DNA from: Clostridium felsineum DSM 794
Lineage (GTDB): Bacteria; Bacillota; Clostridia; Clostridiales; Clostridiaceae
Direction: 5' to 3'
NCBI RefSeq assembly: GCF_002006355.2
Contig: NZ_CP096980.1
Location: 4,464,001 to 4,528,000, forward strand
DNA length: 64,000 nucleotides
This document shows positions 15,598 to 24,752 of the stretch, in pieces. A model generated the notes under the pieces. That model made no database searches. It was not told the DNA's origin and worked only from the letters and a program-made list of their open reading frames with translations. The position numbers and the translations under genes are program-made. Numbering within the stretch: position 1 is the first letter of the stretch; every line of letters starts with the position of its first letter.

Positions 15598-18285
15598 ATG
15601 AACAGAAGAGAACAAATATACAATAAATTGTATGATATGCCGGAGAACACTAAAGTAACTGCACTGGAACTTTCCGAAATGCTCCATATGAGTAGAGCAA
15701 ATGTAAGTCATGAGTTAAACAACTTATGTAAGGAAGGAAAAATATTCAAAACTTCAGGTAGACCTGTTCTTTTTTTTATATCAAACACTATAAACACTAA
15801 AATCAAAGAAAATAAATTAGATAAATTCGTAAAAAACAATTTAAGTTTAAAACAAGCCGTTGAACAATTAAAAGCAGCAATTCTTTATCCTCCGAAAGGA
15901 ATGAATTGTTTGATTCTTGGAAACACTGGAGTAGGAAAATCAATGTTTGCTTCTTTAATGCACGAATATGCGGTTGAAATGGAGGTTAAGGAAAAAACTT
16001 CTCCTTTTATAACTTTCAACTGTGCAGATTATAGCAACAATCCTCAACTTTTAACCTCTCAGCTTTTTGGAATAAAAAAAGGAGCCTACACTGGAGCGGA
16101 CAGTGATAGGGTTGGATTAATCGAAAAAGCAAATGGGGGAATACTTTTTTTAGATGAGGTTCACAGACTACCTCCCGAGGGACAAGAAGCGCTTTTTACT
16201 TTTTTGGATAAGGGAACCTTCAGAAGAATGGGGGATGATGAGGTAAGGCACTCCAATGTTTTAATAATATCTGCTACTACTGAAAACCCTAACTCTTCAC
16301 TTTTAAAAACTTTCACTAGAAGAATTCCAATGCTCATAACAATACCTTCTCTTAATGAAAGAACCTTAGAGGAGAGACTATATCTTATAAAAAGTTTCTT
16401 CAAAAATGAAAGTAAAAAGCTTAATCGTGATATATCTGTTTCGCTTAATACTATGAGAGCATTTCTTTCTTACGATTGTCCAAACAATATTGGACAACTT
16501 AAAAGCGATGTTCAATTAGTGTGTGCTAGGGCTTACTCCGAATTTTTAACTGGTTCCATAAGAGATGTTAGAATAACTAGCCGTCTTATTCCTATTTATG
16601 TAAAGGAAGGACTTTATAAAGAAAAAGAGCATAGAATTCTTTGGAATAAACTTATGGGTGACGAAATAGAATACTTTAAATTTTCAAGTAAAGAGGTACG
16701 TGATTTAAATGAAGATTCAAAACGTGCAAGTAAAAGTGATATTTATGAATATATAGAACAAAAACTTGAAGCTTTAAAGGATAAAAGACTATCTAATATT
16801 GATATAGAAAATATTCTAGAAAAGGATATAACAAAATATTTCAATAAATATATAAGTGGAATTTCTGAAGAGTTAAATAAAAAAAATCTTATTACTATTT
16901 TAGGTGAAGATACACTAAATTTTGTAGATAAAATTATTTATCAAATTGTAACTGATCTTAGAAAAAATATTAATAATAATGTATACACTGCGCTTGCTCT
17001 TCACATAAACACTCTTATGACAAGAATAAACAGTAATAAAACTATAATTAACCCTGAACTTAAGAAAATCAAGAGTCTATATCCTGTGGAGTATGAAATT
17101 GCTTTAAAGGCAAAAAAACAAATTGAAAATTATATTAACCTTCCTATTCCTGATGATGAAGCAGGCTATATTGCTTTATTTATTGTAAATAATGAAGATA
17201 AATCTCCATCTAAAGTAATAGACACCGTAAAAATAATCATAATTGCACACGGAAAATCAACCGCTACTTCTATGGCTGAAGTTGCAAACACTTTACTTGA
17301 AGAGAATTTTGTAATAGGTATAAACTGCCCTTTAGATATGAAGCCATCTGTTGTACTAAGTGAACTTAAAAAAACTGTAAAAGCAAATTTGTCTACAAGC
17401 GGATATATTCTTCTAGTAGATATGGGCTCACTTACAACCTTTGGAGAAGTTATAAAAAAAGAATTTAGTATACCTGTGAAGGTTTTTCCTCTCGTATCAA
17501 CGCTTCATGTAATAGAAGCTGCTAGAAAATCTATGCTTGGACTTTCAATTGATGAGATTTTTGACAGCATACTTACGATAAACTCTTATCAGCATATAAC
17601 TCAACATTCAAGTGAGCTTACTGAAAAGCCTACACGAAAAAAAATAGCTATAGTAACAGCTTGCCTTACAGGAGAAGGCGGTTCTCTCGCAATAAAAAGT
17701 TTTCTTAATAGTAATCTAAAATATGATAAAGATTTATTTGAGATAATCTGCTTAAATTGTCTTGATAAAAATCACTTTAAAAAAGATCTTTTATCTATTA
17801 TTGAACAAAAGGAAATTTTATTTTTAGTTTCTTCCTTCTCTGTGGATTTAAATATAAAACAATATAATATGCATGATGTTTTGAGTATGAATGTGCTAGA
17901 TGAAATCCAGGAGTTAGTTGATAATAAAGCTGTAATACTAAAACTTTCATTAATTCTGAAGGAAAATATCGACAACTTTGATGGAAAACAATTATACGAT
18001 GATATACAGAGCTTTATAAGAAGAATAGAATTAAAACTAAAAATAAAAATTTCTGATGAAGTTTTCATAGGTGTAGTACTGCATATTGCTTTTGCCATAA
18101 GTAGATTACAAAAAGGAAGCCACTCTGCTGAATATCCTGACAAAGACAAATTCATAAAAAATAATCTTGAAGTTTACTCTGTGATAAAAGAGAATTTTGT
18201 CTACTTATATAATAAGTATTTAGTGAATTTCTCTGATAGTGAACTATGCTACATCACAAACTTCTTTATAGATGAACATATATAA
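15598..18285 (+). CDS. LevR-type sigma-54 activator with PRD and PTS domains
   Basis: An 895-residue activator of the LevR class. A winged helix-turn-helix (1-65, SEMLHMSRANVSHELNNL) binds DNA. The AAA+ domain has Walker A GNTGVGKS (108-115), the sigma-54 contact loop GAYTGA (162-167) and ILFLDE (182-187). PRD1 (about 450-540), an EIIA-Man-like domain (TVKIIIIAHGKSTATSMAEV), an EIIB-like domain (KKIAIVTACLTGEGGS) and PRD2 (about 780-880) follow. Histidine phosphorylation by HPr and the PTS proteins would set its activity according to sugar flow. It is divergent from the cellobiose operon, whose sigma-54 promoter it should drive. The length is typical of the class. Confidence 0.93.
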   Translation: MNRREQIYNKLYDMPENTKVTALELSEMLHMSRANVSHELNNLCKEGKIFKTSGRPVLFFISNTINTKIKENKLDKFVKNNLSLKQAVEQLKAAILYPPKGMNCLILGNTGVGKSMFASLMHEYAVEMEVKEKTSPFITFNCADYSNNPQLLTSQLFGIKKGAYTGADSDRVGLIEKANGGILFLDEVHRLPPEGQEALFTFLDKGTFRRMGDDEVRHSNVLIISATTENPNSSLLKTFTRRIPMLITIPSLNERTLEERLYLIKSFFKNESKKLNRDISVSLNTMRAFLSYDCPNNIGQLKSDVQLVCARAYSEFLTGSIRDVRITSRLIPIYVKEGLYKEKEHRILWNKLMGDEIEYFKFSSKEVRDLNEDSKRASKSDIYEYIEQKLEALKDKRLSNIDIENILEKDITKYFNKYISGISEELNKKNLITILGEDTLNFVDKIIYQIVTDLRKNINNNVYTALALHINTLMTRINSNKTIINPELKKIKSLYPVEYEIALKAKKQIENYINLPIPDDEAGYIALFIVNNEDKSPSKVIDTVKIIIIAHGKSTATSMAEVANTLLEENFVIGINCPLDMKPSVVLSELKKTVKANLSTSGYILLVDMGSLTTFGEVIKKEFSIPVKVFPLVSTLHVIEAARKSMLGLSIDEIFDSILTINSYQHITQHSSELTEKPTRKKIAIVTACLTGEGGSLAIKSFLNSNLKYDKDLFEIICLNCLDKNHFKKDLLSIIEQKEILFLVSSFSVDLNIKQYNMHDVLSMNVLDEIQELVDNKAVILKLSLILKENIDNFDGKQLYDDIQSFIRRIELKLKIKISDEVFIGVVLHIAFAISRLQKGSHSAEYPDKDKFIKNNLEVYSVIKENFVYLYNKYLVNFSDSELCYITNFFIDEHI

Positions 18286-18297
18286 GACCTACATTAT

Positions 18298-18339
18298 ATT
18301 CCTATCTAAAAGATTCTAAAGTCTTTTAGGTAGGAATAT
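18298..18339 (+). terminator. Terminator of the LevR-type activator
   Basis: TTCCTATCTAAAAGA and TCTTTTAGGTAGGAA form a 15-bp near-perfect stem followed by TATTTTAGTTT, just past the stop at 18285. Confidence 0.85.
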
Positions 18340-18511
18340 TTTAGTTTATATACATCATTAAATATACTCACATTTTATTATTCATAAAACTAACCTTATA
18401 TGGCTATAATTAATTATAAAGTAAATTTAATTTGTAATTGCATTTATTTTACATTAGTATTAAACTTATAATAGAAAATTTATATATCTTATGAAAAGAG
18501 GGTGAGATTTT

Positions 18512-19336
18512 ATGGAAAATTCAAACGAAACTATTATGAATTTACTTAAGTTTATAGCATCTAATTTACCTAATATTTTTGACAACAATGCAGCTGCATA
18601 TATAACTGACAAAGAAAAATATATAACTGCAGTAAGTATTCCTAATTTACATCTAAATATAAAAGAGGGTCAGCCAATAAGCGATAACCTTAAACAAATT
18701 ATAGCTTCTGGAAATCCCTACTCTAACTTAATAGATGCAAGTTTATATGGCGAAGCTTTTAACGCTTATGTATTGCCTATAAAAAATGACAGCAATGAAG
18801 TAATTGGTTGCTTTATGATTGCTAAAAACACCAATATTAAAAGTTCTCTTTTAGATTTATCTAGCAATTTATCAGAATCAATATCAAATATATCAGCTGC
18901 CGTAGAAGAATCTACTGCCAATATTCAAACTTTAAGTGAAAATAATAAAAACATCTTAGTAAATGTACATAAGGCAATAGAAAATACTAAGAATACTAGC
19001 AGTGTCCTTAAATTTGTACAAAGTGTTGCAAAAGAAACCAATCTACTGGGTATAAATGCAGCTATTGAGGCTGCTAGAGCTGGTGAAGCCGGAAAAGGAT
19101 TTAGCGTTGTAGCTCAGCATATTAGAAAATTATCAAACTCAACTAGCGATTCTATAAAAGAAATAAATAGCGTATTAAAAAATATAGATGAATCCGTTAA
19201 TGAAATAGCTGCCAAAATTAAAGATTCCAATGAATCCTTTGATACTCAAGCAGCTGCATTAGAAGAAATCTCAGCCTCTGTTCAAGAGGTAAATAATAAT
19301 GCTCGAACATTTGAGGATGTAGCAAGATCACTTTAA
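18512..19336 (+). CDS. Soluble methyl-accepting chemotaxis-like protein
   Basis: A 274-residue chemoreceptor without membrane segments. The first ~120 residues form a small sensor region of PAS/GAF-like character (AAAYITDKEKYITAV, VLPIKNDSNEVIGCFMIAK). A shortened signalling domain follows, with the conserved hairpin tip KETNLLGINAAIEAARAGEAGKGFSVVA near 170-200. The tip should bind CheA/CheW. The coiled coil is short, and the second methylation helix ends soon after ALEEISASVQEVNNNARTF. It is monocistronic behind AGAGGGTGAG. Cytoplasmic ligand or redox sensing is plausible; the signal is unknown. Confidence 0.88.
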   Translation: MENSNETIMNLLKFIASNLPNIFDNNAAAYITDKEKYITAVSIPNLHLNIKEGQPISDNLKQIIASGNPYSNLIDASLYGEAFNAYVLPIKNDSNEVIGCFMIAKNTNIKSSLLDLSSNLSESISNISAAVEESTANIQTLSENNKNILVNVHKAIENTKNTSSVLKFVQSVAKETNLLGINAAIEAARAGEAGKGFSVVAQHIRKLSNSTSDSIKEINSVLKNIDESVNEIAAKIKDSNESFDTQAAALEEISASVQEVNNNARTFEDVARSL

Positions 19337-19373
19337 AAAACACACATCGAATTGCCTTCGATGTGCGTTTTTC
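19334..19373. terminator. Shared terminator between convergent genes
   Basis: AAAAAACACACATCGAA and TTCGATGTGCGTTTTT form a long stem with a 4-base loop between the converging ends of the chemoreceptor gene and the sulfur-transfer fusion gene. Flanking A and T runs let it work both ways. Confidence 0.85.
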
Positions 19374-19374
19374 T

Positions 19375-21813
19375 TTATATAAATAAATTTACATTTGAAT
19401 CTTCTGCTTCTCCAAGATAATAGCCAACTCCACCAATCTTAACTCCATCTATTAATTCATCCTTTTTTATTCCCATTATATCCATGGACATTTGACAAGC
19501 TACTATCTCTATACCACTATCTATAGCTGCTTTTATAAGTTCTTCAAGTGATGAAACATTCTTATCCTTCATAACCTTCCTAATCATTTTACTTCCCATA
19601 CCCATCATATTCATCTTTGATAGTTTAAGTTTTTTACTACCACGAGGAAGCATAAATCCAAACATTTTATCAAGAGTACTTTTTTTTACATTAACCTTCT
19701 CAGGTTTTCTTAAAATACTTAGTCCCCAAAAGGTAAAAAACATAGTAACCTTTTTTCCCATACTTGCAGCACCATTTGCTATAATAAATGATGCTATGGC
19801 CTTATCTAAATCCCCACTAAATACTACCATAGTTTTATTATCCTTTGAACTTTCATTTTTGCTTGAAGTTATAGACTCACCACTGCCCTTTTTAATAAAA
19901 GCAATTATATTTCCTACTTCCCTATTAAGCTCTAAAAGTTCATTATTTGTTCTTTTGCACCAAGCTTTTATATCCTCAAAAAAACCTGGATCAGAAGCTG
20001 TTACTTTAAGAATTTTTCCTACATTTAGTTCATCAATAGTAGCCTTTACCTGCATAAGTGGTCCTGGACAACATAAACCACATGCATCTAACTCTCTATC
20101 ATAATTTTTTTTTACATCAACAGCAGTTTCTTTTAATGCCGTATTGTCTGTATCAGCTCTTCTACTATGAGGTTTAAAACTTAGACTGGATAAGGATTTA
20201 TATCCACCTGTTACATTCTTAACTTTAAATCCTTTTTGTTTTAATATTCTTTGAGCTATATAGCCTCTTAAGCCAACTTGACAATACACAATTATATCTT
20301 TATTTTTATCTATTTCATTTATTCTTTCACGTATATCATCAACTGGAATATTAACAGCGCCCTCCACATGACCATTCTCATATTCAATTTCAGTTCTAAC
20401 ATCTACAACAAGGCTATCTTTTAAGTCTTCTTTTAAAAACTCATCTGGTGATATAACCTCTACTTTTTCTGTAAGTACATTCTCAGCTAAAAATCCTAGC
20501 ATATTAACAGGATCTTTAGCTGACGAGAACGGTGGAGCATATGAAAGTTCAAGTTCTGCAAGATCGTATATAGTTCCTTTAAGTCTCATAACTGAAGCAA
20601 TAACGTCAATTCTCTTATCTACTCCATCATATCCAACTGCTTGTGCTCCTAAAATTTTTCCTTCATCATTAAATATTAATTTCATAGATATAGTGTGTGA
20701 ACCTGGATAATAAGTTGCATGTGAGGCTGGATGCACAAATACAACCTTATACGGTATATTTAATGCCCTAAGCGTTCTTTCATTATTTCCTGTACTTGCT
20801 GCTGTAAAATCAAATATTTTAATTACAGCTGTTCCTTGAGATCCTTTGTAGGTAGATTTTATGTTACAAATATTATCTGCTGCTATTCTTCCTTGCTTAT
20901 TTGCAGGACCAGCTAGTGCTATTGCTGTTTTATTTTCATTTACAAAATCAACTACCTCTATTGCATCACCTACAGCAAAAATCCCCTTTATGTTAGTTTC
21001 CATGTTCTTATTAACAATTATATGGCCTTTTTTACCTAGTTCAATATTTGTATCTTTTAAAAATGAAGTTTCAGGCACAACCCCTATGGAGAGAATAACA
21101 AGTTCAGCAGCTATATTTTTTCCGCTCTGAAGAGCTACTTGAACTTTTTCTCCCTTGTCATGAAAAGCCTTAACTCCATCATTAAGTACTAATTCAATAC
21201 CATTATCATAAAGTTCTTTTTCTGCTATAACTGACATATCCGAATCAAAAGGAGCCAATATATGTGGCGCAGCTTCAACTAATGTAACCTTTATTCCTCT
21301 TTCTTTTAAGTTTTCAGCCATCTCAACTCCCACATAGCCTCCACCTATTACCACTGCACTTTTTATGTTCCCACTATCAACTACTTTTTTTATATTATCT
21401 GTATCAGGTATGTTCCTAAGCGTCATGATTTTACTATTGTTTATTCCTTCTATATTGGGCTTTAAAGCTTTTGCACCTGGCGATAATACAAGATAATCGT
21501 AGCTTTCTTCATAGCTTCCCTTTTTTTCACTGTTTACTGTTACCTTTTTATTTTCTATATCAATTGAAACCACTTCACTATTAATTCTTACATCTATATT
21601 AAATCTCTTCCCCATACTTAAAGGTGTTTGTACTAAAAGTTTATCTCTTTCCTTTATTGTTTCACCTATATAATAAGGAAGACCACAATTGGCAAAGGAT
21701 ATATATTCTCCTTTTTCAAACATTATTATTTCTGCATCCTCATCAAGTCTTCTAAGTCTTGCAGCTGCAGATGCTCCTCCAGCTACTCCTCCAACTATAA
21801 CTACTTTTTTCAT
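19375..21813 (-). CDS. CoA-disulfide reductase - rhodanese - TusA - DsrE fusion
   Basis: An 812-residue four-part fusion. Residues 1-450 are a CoA-disulfide reductase-like flavoprotein: KVVIVGGVAGGASAAARLRR binds FAD and C43 in SFANCGLPYYIG is redox-active. A rhodanese domain (about 460-550) has its persulfide cysteine in VYCQVGLRGY near 511. A TusA domain carries CGLCCPGPL near 575-585. The C-terminal 160 residues are DsrE-like (VVFSGDLDKAIASFIIANGAA; a late CQMSMDIMG). The parts make a chain for carrying sulfane sulfur and reducing persulfides in the cytoplasm. It follows an ArsR-family regulator by 25 bp and sits on AGGAGGAGAG. A role in polysulfide or coenzyme A persulfide handling is inference. 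Confidence 0.92.
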   Translation of the reverse strand: MKKVVIVGGVAGGASAAARLRRLDEDAEIIMFEKGEYISFANCGLPYYIGETIKERDKLLVQTPLSMGKRFNIDVRINSEVVSIDIENKKVTVNSEKKGSYEESYDYLVLSPGAKALKPNIEGINNSKIMTLRNIPDTDNIKKVVDSGNIKSAVVIGGGYVGVEMAENLKERGIKVTLVEAAPHILAPFDSDMSVIAEKELYDNGIELVLNDGVKAFHDKGEKVQVALQSGKNIAAELVILSIGVVPETSFLKDTNIELGKKGHIIVNKNMETNIKGIFAVGDAIEVVDFVNENKTAIALAGPANKQGRIAADNICNIKSTYKGSQGTAVIKIFDFTAASTGNNERTLRALNIPYKVVFVHPASHATYYPGSHTISMKLIFNDEGKILGAQAVGYDGVDKRIDVIASVMRLKGTIYDLAELELSYAPPFSSAKDPVNMLGFLAENVLTEKVEVISPDEFLKEDLKDSLVVDVRTEIEYENGHVEGAVNIPVDDIRERINEIDKNKDIIVYCQVGLRGYIAQRILKQKGFKVKNVTGGYKSLSSLSFKPHSRRADTDNTALKETAVDVKKNYDRELDACGLCCPGPLMQVKATIDELNVGKILKVTASDPGFFEDIKAWCKRTNNELLELNREVGNIIAFIKKGSGESITSSKNESSKDNKTMVVFSGDLDKAIASFIIANGAASMGKKVTMFFTFWGLSILRKPEKVNVKKSTLDKMFGFMLPRGSKKLKLSKMNMMGMGSKMIRKVMKDKNVSSLEELIKAAIDSGIEIVACQMSMDIMGIKKDELIDGVKIGGVGYYLGEAEDSNVNLFI

Positions 21814-21838
21814 ACTCTCTCCTCCTATACAAAATTTT

Positions 21839-22117
21839 TTATTTAAAAAGAACTTTAATTAATTCAATGGCTTTTTTATTTGATACCTTATAATATATTT
21901 CAGAACCATTTCTTCTTCCTTCTATAATTCCTGACAATCTAAGCTTCTGTAAATGTTGTGACATAGTTGATTGAGGACAACTCATACATTCTGTCATATA
22001 GCTAACATTGCACTCACCCTTTTCTAATAGTCCTCTAACTATACAAAGCCTTGCCGGATGTGCAAGTACTTTTAAAAGCTCTGCTGCTTCATTGTAATCA
22101 TAAATGTTATTATTCAT
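21839..22117 (-). CDS. ArsR-family repressor of the sulfur-transfer fusion
   Basis: A 92-residue winged-helix ArsR/SmtB repressor. LAHPARLCIVRGLLEKGECNVSYM is the start of the fold, SCPQSTMSQHLQKLRLSGIIEGRRNGSEIYYKV is the recognition helix and wing. Four cysteines lie near residues 28, 36, 43 and 46; some could form a metal or persulfide/disulfide sensor, and the downstream gene favours reactive sulfur. It is first in a two-gene operon and has a palindrome at 22151-22174 in its promoter region, so it probably represses itself and the fusion gene. Confidence 0.88.
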   Translation of the reverse strand: MNNNIYDYNEAAELLKVLAHPARLCIVRGLLEKGECNVSYMTECMSCPQSTMSQHLQKLRLSGIIEGRRNGSEIYYKVSNKKAIELIKVLFK

Positions 22118-22150
22118 TTTATTTACTCCTATTTACATATCGTTATATTT

Positions 22151-22174
22151 ATATATTAGGATATTCTAATATAT
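22151..22174. promoter_or_regulatory. Palindromic ArsR-type operator
   Basis: ATATATTAG-GATATT-CTAATATAT is a perfect inverted repeat with 9-bp arms, 34-57 bp upstream of the arsR ATG, in the promoter region. Size and spacing suit an ArsR dimer. Confidence 0.7.
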
Positions 22175-22200
22175 ATGTCAATATAAATTTCAAAAAATAA

Positions 22201-22236
22201 AAAATCTGATTCCTCACTAAGAAATCAGATTTTTTT
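22201..22236 (-). terminator. Terminator of the amino-acid-binding protein gene
   Basis: AAAATCTGATT and AATCAGATTTTTTT pair around a 10-base loop, with T/A runs on both sides. It directly abuts the stop at 22239. Confidence 0.8.
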
Positions 22237-22238
22237 AT

Positions 22239-23054
22239 CTATTTATTTTGAGATCTATAAATATCGTATCCAAACCACTTATTAGATAATTTAGACATTG
22301 TTCCATCCTTTTTAAGTTCATTAAATGCCTTTTGATATGCATCTTTAAGTGTTTTATCACTCTTTCTAAATGCTGCTCCAATTGGCTGTTTTCCTATATA
22401 TTCTTTTACCTTTTTGAATTTACCAGGATTTTTAGAAGTGTAATAATCTCCTACCATTGGATCTGCAACTACCGCTTCTGTTCTATCATTCTGTAAATCT
22501 AAAAACGCATCTGTTGTTTGTTGATATTTTTTTGTTTCTTTTAATCCGTTGAAATTTTTAAGCGCTTCTTCCGCTGTAGTACCAGCTTGACAGCCTACTA
22601 CTTTTCCTTTTAAATCGTTTGGAGCTTTTATTGATGTATTGGAATTTTTTACAAATACAGCATCTCCTCCATAAATATATGGATCTGAAAACAATAAAGT
22701 ACTCTTTCTCTCATTAGTTACACTTACACAAGATTGAACCATATCGAATTTTTTTGCTTTAAGTGCAACAAATATTCCATCAAAGGAGTTAGTAACTATT
22801 TGAACCTTCACTCCCATTTTCTTTCCTATTGCATTTACCATATCTATGTCAAAACCAGCTTCTTTATTATTGCTATCCCTGAATTCCATTGGAGGATAGT
22901 CATCAGAAAGCCCTACCTTAAGAACTCCTGCCTTTTTAACATTGCTGAGAGACTGATCTTCACTTTTTCCTGTACTAGAACATCCCCCTAAAACACCTAA
23001 TCCGATTGCAGCTGTAAGTACTACTGCCATTATTTTTTTTACAGATTTATTCAT
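22239..23054 (-). CDS. Polar amino acid ABC transporter, lipoprotein binding protein
   Basis: A 271-residue extracellular solute-binding protein of family 3. Residues 1-25 are a lipoprotein signal ending LGVLGGC, so the mature protein is membrane-anchored. LKVGLSDDYPPMEFRDSNNKEAGFDIDMVNAIGKK is the classical N-terminal signature, here cited by its key residues, and DIYRSQNK ends the mature part. It should deliver an amino acid such as arginine, citrulline or cystine to the permease and ATPase at 24009-25400, though separated from them by the GntR gene. A TTGTAT-T-ATACAA palindrome 74 bp upstream places it in the GntR/FCD regulon proposed here. Confidence 0.88.
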   Translation of the reverse strand: MNKSVKKIMAVVLTAAIGLGVLGGCSSTGKSEDQSLSNVKKAGVLKVGLSDDYPPMEFRDSNNKEAGFDIDMVNAIGKKMGVKVQIVTNSFDGIFVALKAKKFDMVQSCVSVTNERKSTLLFSDPYIYGGDAVFVKNSNTSIKAPNDLKGKVVGCQAGTTAEEALKNFNGLKETKKYQQTTDAFLDLQNDRTEAVVADPMVGDYYTSKNPGKFKKVKEYIGKQPIGAAFRKSDKTLKDAYQKAFNELKKDGTMSKLSNKWFGYDIYRSQNK

Positions 23055-23127
23055 TAAATAAACACCTCTTTGAATTTTTATTCACGTCGTTATATATCAT
23101 ATACGTAATTATTTTCTTTCAATATAG

Positions 23128-23140
23128 TTGTATTATACAA
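23128..23140. promoter_or_regulatory. Probable GntR/FCD operator upstream of the binding-protein gene
   Basis: TTGTAT-T-ATACAA is a perfect inverted repeat one base longer than the TTGTATACAA sites found at 26315, 26808 and 46874. It lies 74 bp upstream of the gene start. Confidence 0.5.
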
Positions 23141-23177
23141 AAAGTTCATAAAATATTCAAGTATTTTTATGCAAAAT

Positions 23178-23203
23178 GCACGAATATTTATTCGTATTCG
23201 TGC
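23178..23203. repeat. Inverted repeat past the GntR gene
   Basis: GCACGAATA and TATTCGTGC are perfect 9-bp arms around an 8-base loop. It lies 75 bp beyond the GntR stop and 125 bp upstream of the binding-protein gene. On the minus strand it is followed by ATTTTGCAT, a poor T-tract, so it may be a weak terminator or an operator. Confidence 0.45.
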
Positions 23204-23278
23204 TGAATTTTTCTATGTTATTTTAATATTTAAACTTTTTATCTTCATCTTTCCCTTTACAAGATATTTTATTCTGAA

Positions 23279-23929
23279 TTATCTAAGCATTCTACTTGAT
23301 ACATTTGATATATGAAGCTTCATACTAGCTTCTGCTTTCTCATACTGTTTTTCCTTCAATTGAGAAATTATAATTTCATGTTCCTCAATGGCAATTTCTT
23401 TATATTTATTCAAGCTTCCAGATAAAATCAAATATCTTTGGACAATTGTATTTATATCCTTTATCATACCGTAAAGCCACTTATTTTTTGTAAATTCTCC
23501 TATACATACATGAAATTCATACTCCATTTTTATAAGATCTTCATAATTATTTTCCTTAGCCGCTTTCTTTTGGGTGTAAAGTATATCTTCTAGCTTTTTA
23601 ATTTCATCTTGCTTCATATTATTTTCTAATTCCTTCACAGCTAATGGCTCTAGTACTTCTCTAACTACGGTTATTTCTTCTACATCCTTTTGTCCTATGT
23701 TTGATACAATTACATTCCTAGATGAATTTATTTCAACCAAATGGTCATATGCTAATTTCCTTAGGGCGGTTCTAAGTGGTGTCCTACTTATGGCAAGTTG
23801 TTCTGCTAGCTTTTCTTCTATTAATATTTCTCCTGGTTTAAAAACGTTTGTCATAATAGCATCTTTAATTATCTCATAAGCTTTATCTGTTAGCGAAATT
23901 TTTGTTCCTATCTCTGGTAACTTACTCAT
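23279..23929 (-). CDS. GntR-family (FCD domain) regulator
   Basis: A 216-residue GntR regulator with an N-terminal winged helix (LTDKAYEIIKDAIMTNVFKPGE, then LAISRTPLRTALRKLAYDHLVE) and an FCD effector domain (VREVLEPLAVKELE, EYEFHVCIGEFTKNKWL, and late EHEIIISQLKEKQYEKAEASMKLHI, whose acid and histidine residues usually hold a metal). It sits between the ABC transporter genes and the binding-protein gene. TTGTATACAA is a common operator for FCD regulators, and copies lie before the amidinohydrolase, aminotransferase and AEC operons, so I infer it controls all of them. The effector could be an amino acid such as arginine. Confidence 0.88.
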   Translation of the reverse strand: MSKLPEIGTKISLTDKAYEIIKDAIMTNVFKPGEILIEEKLAEQLAISRTPLRTALRKLAYDHLVEINSSRNVIVSNIGQKDVEEITVVREVLEPLAVKELENNMKQDEIKKLEDILYTQKKAAKENNYEDLIKMEYEFHVCIGEFTKNKWLYGMIKDINTIVQRYLILSGSLNKYKEIAIEEHEIIISQLKEKQYEKAEASMKLHISNVSSRMLR

Positions 23930-24008
23930 ACTATTCCCCTCTGCTTTAAAATCGTATTTTTATGCAATAATACTTATAATCTCTATGCTATCATAATAAA
24001 TTTAAAAT

Positions 24009-24740
24009 TTAAAGAATTTTGTTTAAAAATGTCTGAGTCCTCTCCTCCTTAGGATTACTAAATATATCCTCAGGTTTTCCCTCTTCTACAATCTTTCCTC
24101 CATCCATAAATATAACCCTATCTGCCACTTCTCTTGCAAAACCCATCTCATGTGTTACAACCAACATTGTCATTCCGTCCTTTGCAAGTTCCTTCATTAC
24201 ACTTAAAACCTCTCCTACAAGCTCTGGATCTAGGGCTGAAGTTGGCTCATCAAAAAGCATTATATCTGGCTGCATGCAAAGTGCTCTAGCTATCGCTACT
24301 CTTTGCTTTTGTCCTCCCGAAAGCTTTGATGGATAAACATCACATTTATCTATAAGTCCTACTTTATCTATAAGCTTTTCAGCTCTCTTTTTTACTTCCT
24401 TTTTATTTTCTTTTTTCACTGTTATTGGTGCCTCCATAACATTCTGAAGCACTGTCATATGTGGAAAAAGATTAAAGCCTTGAAAAACCATGCCCATTTT
24501 TTCAATTATACCTTTGTAGGTTTTCTTATTTTTTGTATTTAGTTTTTCCCCCTCTATTACAACACTTCCTCCATCTGGAACCTCAAGATGATTTATGCAT
24601 CTTAGAAAAGTACTCTTACCTGAACCTGATGGCCCTATTATAACTAGTACTTCTCCCTTTTCTACTTTTATACTTAAATCTTCAAATACTGTAAGCTTTC
24701 CAAACACCTTTGTTAAGCCACTAGCTTCTATCATTGACAT
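24009..24740 (-). CDS. Polar amino acid ABC transporter ATPase
   Basis: A 243-residue ATPase of the GlnQ/ArtP class. Walker A GPSGSGKST is near 37-45, the signature LSGGQKQR near 138-145, Walker B ILFDEPTSALDP near 158-171, and the switch histidine in VVTHEMGFA. It drives import with the permease immediately upstream (12-bp gap), in the operon amidinohydrolase-permease-ATPase. The likely start is ATG at 24740, behind AGGAGGCGAT. Confidence 0.93.
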   Translation of the reverse strand: MSMIEASGLTKVFGKLTVFEDLSIKVEKGEVLVIIGPSGSGKSTFLRCINHLEVPDGGSVVIEGEKLNTKNKKTYKGIIEKMGMVFQGFNLFPHMTVLQNVMEAPITVKKENKKEVKKRAEKLIDKVGLIDKCDVYPSKLSGGQKQRVAIARALCMQPDIMLFDEPTSALDPELVGEVLSVMKELAKDGMTMLVVTHEMGFAREVADRVIFMDGGKIVEEGKPEDIFSNPKEERTQTFLNKIL

Positions 24741-24752
24741 TGGAATCGCCTC

